From an uncultured Erysipelotrichaceae bacterium (GTDB lineage: Bacteria; Bacillota_I; Bacilli_A; Erysipelotrichales; Erysipelotrichaceae), in NCBI GenBank assembly GCA_902796465.1, contig CADBPK010000309.1, forward strand, positions 1 through 6,179: 6,179 nt of DNA, written 5' to 3'. The translations under genes and the position numbers were made by a program. Positions 1-5,343 of the stretch are shown one piece after another. Position 1 is the stretch's first letter. The number at the start of each line of letters is the position of its first letter. A model generated the notes under the pieces. That model worked only from the letters and a program-made list of their open reading frames with translations. It did no database searches and was not told the origin of the DNA.

Positions 1-53
1 CCCTCGCAAAGTCCGCCCCCAGTCTGTAATTGGCTTCAACTATCGCTTTTCAT

Positions 54-112
54 AAAGCATCTTCATTATATCTGATAATTCGAATCTTAACTTACATCTT
101 ATGATGCTTTTT
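54..112 (+). terminator. Possible terminator of an upstream gene
   Basis: AAAGCATC at 54-61 is exactly complementary to GATGCTTT at 103-110, and the right arm runs into TTTTT (108-112). That is the arrangement of an intrinsic terminator for a + strand gene ending near 54. The 41-base loop is much longer than usual and the stem is AT-rich, so this is a weak call. It may simply be an inverted repeat. Confidence 0.2.
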
Positions 113-142
113 CGTCATGCCTGTCGATTTGTTGTGAAAGAA

Positions 143-180
143 AAGCCTGCAGATTACTTTCTTTATTCATCTGCAGACTT
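143..180. repeat. 12-base inverted repeat with CTGCAG cores
   Basis: The arms are AAGCCTGCAGAT (143-154) and ATCTGCAGACTT (169-180), separated by a 14-base loop. On the + strand they pair at 11 of 12 positions, with one C/A mismatch. On the - strand the mismatch becomes a G-U wobble, so a 12-pair stem forms and is followed by TTTTCTTTC. This could be a weak or bidirectional terminator, or an operator-like palindrome for the downstream transporter unit. The sequence does not decide between these. Confidence 0.4.
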
Positions 181-269
181 CTTCTTAACTTAATGACGTT
201 GTCCTGCGGGAGCTTTTCTTTTTGACCGGAGGAATCTTTGTGCAGTTCATAGGAAAACGACAGATATTT

Positions 270-300
270 TCAACAAATACAGTCAGATAAAAGTTATAAT
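270..300 (+). promoter_or_regulatory. Candidate promoter of the DUF1538-PII unit
   Basis: A perfect TATAAT lies at 295-300. The best -35 match is TCAACA at 270-275 (4 of 6 consensus positions), with a long 19-base spacer. Transcription would start near 307 and give a leader of about 55 bases before the GTG at 363. The surrounding DNA is very AT-rich, so a chance TATAAT is possible, but no better candidate lies closer to the gene. Confidence 0.4.
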
Positions 301-362
301 TATTTATATTCTGTCTTATAGATTTCATTCTGTTAATTTACATAGGAAAAGGGGGCAATCCT

Positions 363-1889
363 GTGATTAGAGCATTACTGTCAAAATTGTCGGAAGCGCT
401 GAAATCGGTTCTGCCGGTATTCGGAATTGTACTGGTGCTGTCGTTTTTGCCGATGACGATGCTTACCGATGAGGAACGTATCGTATTTGAACTCTGCGCA
501 TTGTTTCTGGTGATCGGCATCGGTCTGTTCAATCTCGGCGCTGACCTGGCCATGAGCCCGATCGGCCGCCATGTCGGGGAAGGTCTGACCAAATCAGGCC
601 GGATCCGGTTATTGTTTGCGGCCTGTCTGCTGATGGGTATTCTGATCACCGTGGCTGAGCCTGATCTTTCGGTCCTGGCCGGACAGATCAGTGAAGTGGT
701 CGAGCCGATGGCCCTGATCATTACGGTCGGCGTCGGTGTTGGTCTGTTTCTGGTACTGGCTGTGCTGCGCATTGTAACAAGGACAGATCTGACAGCAATG
801 CTGCTGTTCTTTTATATGCTGCTGTTTGCATTTGCGTCACTGATGATCGCACAGGGCGGCAAATCATACCTGCCGCTGGCATTTGACTCGGGCGGTGTCA
901 CCACCGGACCGATCACTGTCCCGTTTATCATGGCACTGGGTGTCGGTATTGCCCAGACCATCGGCGGCCGCAATGCCGGCCAGAATTCCTTCGGCCTGAT
1001 CGCACTGTGTTCGGTCGGTCCTGTGCTGGCTGTGCTGATCCTGAGCCTGTCGGCATCCGGTACGATCCATTTCCCGCTGCCGGATTATTCGATGGCTGCG
1101 GGGCTGGGAGCCGGTTTCTGGCATCTGCTTGGGGAAACCAGCTGGGATGTAGCGAAATCGCTGATGCTGATGGTCGGTTTCTTCGGGATCCTGCAGAAGT
1201 TCGTTCTCCATCTGCCGAAGCAGAAAGTCATTCAGATTCTCTTCGGCATCGTGTTTGCCTTTGCCGGACTTGTGATCTTCCTGATGGCAGTTACGATCGG
1301 CTTCATGCCGGTCGGATACAAGCTCGGCAGTCAGATGGCTTCCGGCAATCCGTATGTACTGATCGGATTTGCTTTTGTCATCGGTATGGTCGTCGTTCTG
1401 GCAGAGCCTGCTGTACATGTCCTGAACAGGCAGGTTGAAGATATATCCAACGGCGCAGTCACCCGGAAAAAGATGATGATCGCATTATCAGTCGGTGTCG
1501 GTGTTTCGATCGGATTGTCGGTCCTCCGCATGGTGCTGGGATTCTCGCTGTTGTATTACCTGATTCCCGGGTATCTGATTTCCCTCGGTCTTTCATTCTT
1601 TGTGCCGAAGCTCTACACAGCGATTGCGTTTGACTCGGGAGGTGTTGCCAGCGGTCCGCTGACCAGCAGCTTCATCCTGCCGATGATGATCGGTGCCTGT
1701 GTAGCGATGCGCGGAGCTGATTATATAATGGACTTTGCATTCGGCGTTGTGGCAATGGTTGCCATGACACCGCTGATCACGATCCAGTGTCTCGGCTTCA
1801 GCAGCATCGTTTCCGATTTCCTGAGGGAAAAGAGATCCGTGCAGGAGATCCTGTCTGCGGATGACGAACAGATCATTTACTTTGAGTAG
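363..1889 (+). CDS. DUF1538 family membrane protein, probable transporter
   Basis: A 508-residue, very hydrophobic polytopic protein. It consists of two homologous halves. Residues 98-100 (AEP) and 173-179 (AFDSGGV) in the first half are matched by 347-349 (AEP) and 422-428 (AFDSGGV) in the second, with the same 75-residue spacing. P66-x-G68-x3-G72 is also echoed by P316-x-G318-x3-G322. The acidic AFDSGG motif followed by TGP/SGP is typical of the DUF1538 family, in which the two domains can be separate or, as here, fused. As I recall, a DUF1538 pair from Halomonas was described as a cation/proton antiporter, so a role in ion transport is plausible; the substrate here is inference. The start is GTG at 363, seven bases behind GGGGG (351-355), and it keeps the helix preceding the first membrane segment. 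It ends in TAG, 15 bases before the first PII-like gene, which is in the same frame. Those two small genes suggest regulation by metabolite sensing. Confidence 0.85.
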   Translation: MIRALLSKLSEALKSVLPVFGIVLVLSFLPMTMLTDEERIVFELCALFLVIGIGLFNLGADLAMSPIGRHVGEGLTKSGRIRLLFAACLLMGILITVAEPDLSVLAGQISEVVEPMALIITVGVGVGLFLVLAVLRIVTRTDLTAMLLFFYMLLFAFASLMIAQGGKSYLPLAFDSGGVTTGPITVPFIMALGVGIAQTIGGRNAGQNSFGLIALCSVGPVLAVLILSLSASGTIHFPLPDYSMAAGLGAGFWHLLGETSWDVAKSLMLMVGFFGILQKFVLHLPKQKVIQILFGIVFAFAGLVIFLMAVTIGFMPVGYKLGSQMASGNPYVLIGFAFVIGMVVVLAEPAVHVLNRQVEDISNGAVTRKKMMIALSVGVGVSIGLSVLRMVLGFSLLYYLIPGYLISLGLSFFVPKLYTAIAFDSGGVASGPLTSSFILPMMIGACVAMRGADYIMDFAFGVVAMVAMTPLITIQCLGFSSIVSDFLREKRSVQEILSADDEQIIYFE

Positions 1890-1904
1890 GGAGGTTGCAG
1901 TCCG

Positions 1905-2294
1905 ATGGATGAGAAAAAAAATAACGCAGCCGGTAATCTGGCACCGGATAAACTGATGATGCTGATAACTGTCGTGCGGAAGGGCAAGGGAACATTCTTC
2001 TGCGACTTCCTCAAGACATACGATGCCAACCTGCAGGTGGCTGTCGTCGGCACGGGAACAGCTGAAACAAACCTCGTGGAATTCCTCGGCCTCAAGGACA
2101 ACAGGAGGAGTATTATCTTCAGCATTGTCCGGGAAGAACGGCTCAGCGAGATCATGGAAGCCCTGGAAGAGCGGTTCCATACAGTGAATAACGATACAGG
2201 CATCTCATTTGCCGTGCCGCTGTCGAGCGTCATCGGCAAACTGAGTTACGGATTCTTAAGCAATGATCAAAGGATGGTGAAGAAAAATGGCTGA
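1905..2294 (+). CDS. PII-like signalling protein, first of two
   Basis: A 129-residue protein with a ferredoxin-like PII pattern: strand (LMMLITVV, 17-24), helix, strand ending in VVGTGT (47-52), a short loop, strand RSIIFSIV (68-75), helix, then TGISFAVPLSSVIG (98-111), which resembles the B-loop and following strand of PII (GDGKIFVSP). Compared with GlnB the T-loop is shorter by roughly six residues and has no tyrosine for uridylylation, so classical GlnD control is unlikely. There is a polar N-terminal extension of about 15 residues. PII-family proteins form trimers that sense nucleotides or other small effectors and bind transporters or enzymes. The partner is inferred to be the DUF1538 protein just upstream. 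GGGAGG (1889-1894) lies ten bases before the ATG. The 3' end overlaps the second PII-like gene by 8 bases, so translation is probably coupled. Confidence 0.75.
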   Translation: MDEKKNNAAGNLAPDKLMMLITVVRKGKGTFFCDFLKTYDANLQVAVVGTGTAETNLVEFLGLKDNRRSIIFSIVREERLSEIMEALEERFHTVNNDTGISFAVPLSSVIGKLSYGFLSNDQRMVKKNG

Positions 2295-2619
2295 TACAAA
2301 ATACGAAGCGGTCTTCTGTGTAGTCAACGCAGGATTCTCTGACAATGTCATGTTCGCAGCCCGTAAAGCAGGCGCTGCCGGCGGCACGATCATCAAGGGA
2401 AGGGGCACGACCTCGACCCAGGCGGAAGAGATGTTCAATATCACGATCCAGCCGGAAAAGGAAATCGTAATCATCCTTGTGCCGGCGGAAGCCAAGGACG
2501 ATGTGCTGCATATGCTGTATTCCAAAGCAGGTCTGGAAAGCGAAGCCAACGGCATCGCATTCTCCGTCCCGGTCACAAAGGCAGTCGGTCTCTCCGGTTT
2601 TGCCAAAAAAGAGCAGTAA
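2287..2619 (+). CDS. PII-family protein, second of two
   Basis: A 110-residue protein, close to standard PII length and more typical of the family than its neighbour. Visible are the first strand (YEAVFCVV, 6-13), a helix rich in Ala (19-31), GGTIIKGRGT (32-41) leading into a shortened T-loop, ITIQPEKEIVIILV (52-65), a second helix (69-81), and NGIAFSVPVTKAVG (88-101) in place of the PII B-loop. It lacks the T-loop tyrosine. Conserved GRGT and IQPEKE segments are found in many clostridial proteins annotated as PII nitrogen regulators. It shares the final strand pattern GI(A/S)F(S/A)VP with the first PII-like protein but is otherwise divergent, so the pair may form separate trimers or a mixed one. 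GGTGA at 2276-2280 is the nearest ribosome binding sequence. A terminator follows 50 bases after the stop codon and closes the unit. Confidence 0.85.
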   Translation: MADTKYEAVFCVVNAGFSDNVMFAARKAGAAGGTIIKGRGTTSTQAEEMFNITIQPEKEIVIILVPAEAKDDVLHMLYSKAGLESEANGIAFSVPVTKAVGLSGFAKKEQ

Positions 2620-2663
2620 AGAAGTCCCGTCAGTGTGATTTTGACCTTCAGGGAATTACATAT

Positions 2664-2699
2664 GAAAACAGGACCGGCATGCCGGTCCTTTCTCATTGG
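2664..2699 (+). terminator. Intrinsic terminator after the PII genes
   Basis: A perfect 20-base palindrome occupies 2670-2689. Its transcript folds into an 8-pair GC-rich stem (AGGACCGG with CCGGTCCT) around a CATG loop. It is followed by TTTCTCATTGG, a short imperfect U tract, and preceded by GAAAAC. It sits between the last PII gene and the scpA promoter, where a transcription stop is expected. The mirrored A- and T-rich flanks could allow some function in both directions. Confidence 0.8.
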
Positions 2700-2707
2700 T
2701 TTGCCTG

Positions 2708-2736
2708 TGGATACTCACGATGATTTTTGATATAAT
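2708..2736 (+). promoter_or_regulatory. Extended -10 promoter of scpA unit
   Basis: TGATATAAT at 2728-2736 is a perfect extended -10 element (TG, one base, TATAAT). TGGATA at 2708-2713 matches 4 of 6 bases of the -35 consensus at the ideal 17-base spacing. It lies immediately behind the terminator of the preceding unit. Transcription would be expected to start at about 2743-2745, only a few bases before the scpA ATG at 2749, leaving no room for a Shine-Dalgarno sequence. Confidence 0.65.
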
Positions 2737-2748
2737 CTTTTGGTAATT

Positions 2749-3483
2749 ATGGAAGATTTCAAAGTTTCGATCGACAAGTTTGACGGGCCGCTGGATCTTA
2801 TGCTGCACCTGATCCGGGAAAACAAGCTGGATCTGATGGATCTTGATGTCAGTGAGCTGACTGCCCAGTATATAGCCTATCTCAACAGCATGGAGACCCT
2901 GCATCTCGAGATTGCGAGTGAATACATGGTGGAGCTCGCAACGCTCATCGAGTACAAGAGCAGGAAGATGCTGCCGGCAGATCCGGGCGCACTGGAAGGT
3001 ACGGATGAGGACATCAAGAGCAACCTTGTAAAGCGCCTGCTGGAATACCAGCAGTTCAAGGAGATCAGCCGTGACCTGGGTGCCATGTTTGAAGGACGGC
3101 AGAAGCTGATGACCAGGCCGCTCAGTTCGGAAGCGGAGCAGTGGATGAAGCAGACGGAGGAATTGCCGTACAAGGGCAATCCGTATGATCTGATGAAGGC
3201 GATGCGGAGATGTCTGATGCGCATGCAGCTGACAAGGCCGATCGAGACGAAGTATACGGCGCGTGAGATCTCCATGGAGGACAGGGAACTCCAGATACGT
3301 GCAAGGCTGACAGAGCTGCCGGACACGTTCCGGTTTGAAGCGCTTCTGGAAGACTGTCATGACGTGCCGATGTTTATTGCGACTTTCCTTGCAGTGCTGG
3401 ATCTTGCCAGACTGCACAGGCTGTATTTTACCGTGGATGAGGAAGATGTCATCTGGTTTTCGAAGGGAGAACAGGACGCATGA
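2749..3483 (+). CDS. scpA: Segregation and condensation protein A
   Basis: A 244-residue kleisin subunit of the SMC-ScpAB complex, which compacts and segregates the chromosome (Bacillus subtilis ScpA is of similar length). The N-terminal domain shows the family hallmark FDGPLDLMLHLI starting at residue 11, followed by LATLIEYKSRKMLP, which matches the canonical (A)ATLLEIKSRMLLP region. The C-terminal winged-helix part, which contacts the SMC head, ends with FLAVLDLARLHRLYF. I chose the ATG at 2749. A TTG further upstream in the same frame (2740) would fall ahead of the predicted transcript start, and the next internal ATG would delete the conserved N-terminus. No ribosome binding site precedes the ATG, so the mRNA is probably leaderless or nearly so. 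The stop overlaps the scpB start as ATGA. Confidence 0.95.
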   Translation: MEDFKVSIDKFDGPLDLMLHLIRENKLDLMDLDVSELTAQYIAYLNSMETLHLEIASEYMVELATLIEYKSRKMLPADPGALEGTDEDIKSNLVKRLLEYQQFKEISRDLGAMFEGRQKLMTRPLSSEAEQWMKQTEELPYKGNPYDLMKAMRRCLMRMQLTRPIETKYTAREISMEDRELQIRARLTELPDTFRFEALLEDCHDVPMFIATFLAVLDLARLHRLYFTVDEEDVIWFSKGEQDA

Positions 3484-4142
3484 GTGAAAATGAATTACTG
3501 GATGATGCCATGATCCTGGATGAGGATTATGATGATGAAGAGACGCTTCCGTCAGAAGCGGAAGAGGAGAATCCGGAAGAAGATCCCGCTGTCCGTACGG
3601 AACGGCTGGCCGCTCTCGAAGCTCTGCTGTTCCTGACCGGGGACGACGGTCTTACCGTCGGGCAGGCAGCGGAAGCGATGGAACTGGAAGCGGAGGAAGT
3701 GACCGGGCTGTTTGATGAACTGATCCGGAATTATCTGGAAGATACGCATGGGATCGAAATTGCCCGCTTCGGTGAGAAATACCGTTTCCTCAGCAAGGCA
3801 TCGGTGCATGAATATGCAAAGAGGCTGTTCCAGATTTCAAAGATCAGCACCCTGTCGGGTGCCGCCCTGGAAACACTGGCGATCATTGCCTACCGTCAGC
3901 CGGTGACGAGAGTGGAGATCTAGGAGATCCGCGGGGTCGGTGCGGACATGATGCTGCGTAAACTGCAGGCCCGCAATCTGATCCGCGAAGACGGCAGAAG
4001 CGATGCCCCGGGACGGCCGATCCTCTATTCGGTCACGGATGAATTCATGGATGCCTTCCAGCTGTACAGTCTGGATGAGCTTCCGGAACTTCCGACATTC
4101 GATGAAGACCGGGAAGGGAATGACGAGTTATTCAATTCATGA
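3480..4142 (+). pseudogene. scpB: scpB interrupted by an in-frame TAG codon
   Basis: ScpB is the winged-helix dimer that binds ScpA within the SMC complex. This reading frame encodes 147 residues to a TAG at 3921-3923. It then continues in the same frame for 72 residues to a TGA at 4140-4142, for a would-be length of 220 (B. subtilis ScpB is about 200). The first winged helix spans about 41-110. The second begins near LSGAALETLAIIAYRQPVTRVEI and resumes after the stop with [20 protein letters not shown], so the TAG replaces a conserved glutamate (family pattern R-x-E-I-E-x-I-R-G) by a single GAG to TAG change. There is no frameshift and the downstream part is well conserved, so the change is recent, a sequence error, or suppressed. 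An ATG at 3948 could restart translation but lacks a close ribosome binding site. The N-terminus carries an unusual acidic stretch (18 Asp/Glu in residues 1-35). The start is ATG at 3480, with AGGGAGA nine bases upstream and a 4-base overlap with scpA. Confidence 0.85.
3921..3923 (+). other. scpB: Premature amber codon within scpB
   Basis: TAG sits between ...RVEI and EIRGV in the second winged-helix domain. Everything on both sides is in one frame and family-like, which is why this is treated as a point change and not as a true gene end. Confidence 0.85.
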
Positions 4143-4870
4143 GAAAATTATTATTGATCTGTTTGATATGTCTGCTGTCTGCCGCGGGATGTGCGGAAAA
4201 GGAAGAGAAATCATATGCCTGCCGGACGCTGCATCTGTATGACTATACTGAGCCGGTGCCGGCATCGGAGCCTGCGGATGACAGTTATTTCGCCGATTCC
4301 CTGTTCGTCGGGGATTCGCGGATGGGCGCGCTTGCCCTCTATGGTTCGCACAAGGATACCGAAGTCTACTATGTGACTTCACTGAACCTTCTGCGCATCG
4401 AGGTCATGCCGGTGGATGAGCATACGGATCATACTCTGATGGATTATCTGGAAAATACGAAGAAGACGAATATCTATATGCTGTTCGGGATCAATGAGGT
4501 CCGCAACAGCAGTTTCGATTCCTTTGCGGGAATCTATCAGGAGATCATAGACATGCTGAAGGAGCATAATCCGGATGTAAAGATCTATATTATGCTTGCC
4601 TATCATCCGCAGGAGATCAGCGGCCTGAACGATGACCAGCTGAATGACCAGTTGGAAAAGATGAACCTCAGGATGAAGGCACTTGCCATAGAGAACAGGG
4701 TTTACTATATCGATCTGGATCCTGCCCTTGCAGGAGAGGACGGAAAGATCCGTTCGAAATACACATTTGACGGACTGCATATGAATCCGGATGGCGTGAA
4801 AGCTATGGAAGCATATATTGCAGAGCATACCGTCAGGGAGGACAGATATGTTAAAGAAGTTTGTGAGTAG
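4139..4870 (+). CDS. SGNH/GDSL-hydrolase-like lipoprotein
   Basis: A 243-residue predicted lipoprotein. A short hydrophobic signal leads to SAAGC with the lipidated Cys at residue 18. An acidic, proline-containing linker (about 20-50) follows, then an SGNH hydrolase domain. Block I is [14 protein letters not shown] with the nucleophile Ser60; a block III-like FGINEVRN has Asn119; and block V is [10 protein letters not shown] with Asp211 and His214. All catalytic elements are therefore present. Family members are esterases or deacylases. Because of the lipid anchor this one should act outside the membrane, perhaps on acylated cell-wall glycans; the substrate is not readable. The start overlaps the scpB stop as ATGA and has no good ribosome binding site of its own (GGAAGGGAA lies about 20 bases away), so translation probably depends on coupling to scpB. 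Its end overlaps the next lipoprotein gene by 23 bases. Confidence 0.85.
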   Translation: MRKLLLICLICLLSAAGCAEKEEKSYACRTLHLYDYTEPVPASEPADDSYFADSLFVGDSRMGALALYGSHKDTEVYYVTSLNLLRIEVMPVDEHTDHTLMDYLENTKKTNIYMLFGINEVRNSSFDSFAGIYQEIIDMLKEHNPDVKIYIMLAYHPQEISGLNDDQLNDQLEKMNLRMKALAIENRVYYIDLDPALAGEDGKIRSKYTFDGLHMNPDGVKAMEAYIAEHTVREDRYVKEVCE

Positions 4871-5309
4871 TCTGCTTGCTCTGATCATACTTGCCGGCTG
4901 TGCGGGAGGATCTGATATTTCTTCCCGTCAGAGCGCCAAGGCGACGGCGGAGCAGCTTGTTAATAACCTCGGTCTTGCCGATTCAATGAAGGAGATCAAG
5001 GAACGCCATATCCAGGGGTATTTCTTCCAGGGTGAAGAGATCACGACCGACGCGAGCGTTTTCTATTCCACCGAGACCGGGAATTCCGACACAGTCGGTG
5101 TTTTCTATACAGAAGATCCGGAGACCTGCCTGTCTTATATCGAGACATATCTGGTCGATCAGAAGAGCCAGACACAGACATATTATCCGGAAGAGGTATT
5201 CAAGATCAGCAATGCCATCGTAGACAGCGAAGGACATGTTGTGATTCTTGTCATATGCAATGACATTGAACGCGGAAAGAAAATCGTCAGTGCGTTGCTG
5301 GGCAAATAA
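4848..5309 (+). CDS. DUF4358-like lipoprotein
   Basis: A 153-residue predicted lipoprotein with a textbook lipobox: MLKKFVSS, a hydrophobic core, then LAGC with Cys18. The mature part has features I associate with DUF4358: a DxVGVFYTEDPE-like segment (about residues 83-94), a Y-P-E-E-VFK motif followed by a hydrophobic VVILVICND segment near the C-terminus, and small size. Function is unknown. The start is ATG at 4848, six bases behind GGGAGG (4836-4841). A longer in-frame reading from 4818 would bury the signal peptide and is rejected. The gene begins inside the end of the SGNH gene, so the two lipoproteins are likely made together and may act on the same envelope polymer. The family assignment is from pattern memory. 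Confidence 0.75.
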   Translation: MLKKFVSSLLALIILAGCAGGSDISSRQSAKATAEQLVNNLGLADSMKEIKERHIQGYFFQGEEITTDASVFYSTETGNSDTVGVFYTEDPETCLSYIETYLVDQKSQTQTYYPEEVFKISNAIVDSEGHVVILVICNDIERGKKIVSALLGK

Positions 5310-5343
5310 AGGTTCCTGAGATATTTTTTAAGGAGGAGATACA

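Larger units (their letters stand above)
1..362. other. Upstream AT-rich region without a convincing gene
   Basis: No complete gene is visible here. The first 50 or so bases are richer in GC than what follows, and one frame is open from the left edge to a TAA at 52-54 (last residues VIGFNYRFS). This could be the 3' end of a gene lying outside the window, but 17 residues are too few to identify. Beyond that the region holds an 8-base inverted repeat followed by a T run (54-112), a 12-base inverted repeat built on two CTGCAG sites (143-180), a GGAGGAA sequence at 228-234 with no credible gene behind it, and a candidate promoter near 270-300. I saw no tRNA, T-box or known riboswitch pattern. Confidence 0.6.

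Noticed and set aside
2..54. Open frame from the left edge to TAA, possibly the C-terminus of an upstream gene.
   Set aside because: Only 17 residues with no recognisable motif. The opposite strand is open for a similar length, so direction and identity cannot be supported.
240..290. A 16-codon reading frame from GTG with GGAGGAA five bases upstream, as a possible leader peptide.
   Set aside because: The composition is unremarkable, with no run of one amino acid, no attenuator hairpin after it, and no convincing promoter before it. The candidate promoter of the next gene lies downstream.
864..1418. Long open frame on the minus strand across the DUF1538 gene.
   Set aside because: The translation is rich in His, Gln, Arg and Asp with low-complexity character, as expected for the complement of a hydrophobic protein gene. 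It has no family motif.
2740..2748. Upstream TTG start for scpA adding three residues.
   Set aside because: It would lie ahead of the predicted transcript start, has no ribosome binding site and adds nothing conserved.
2656..3417. A 253-residue open frame on the minus strand covering scpA.
   Set aside because: It lies opposite a clear scpA and runs across the terminator and promoter. It has no recognisable domain.
3921..3923. TAG as a pyrrolysine codon or as general code reassignment.
   Set aside because: The position is a glutamate in the family as I know it, and TAG ends two other genes here at sensible places (1887-1889 and 4868-4870), the first right beside the ribosome binding site of the next gene.
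3948..4142. A separate 64-residue gene after the scpB stop.
   Set aside because: It is in the scpB frame and its sequence is the expected ScpB C-terminal half. It has no ribosome binding site at a usable distance, so it is part of the interrupted gene.
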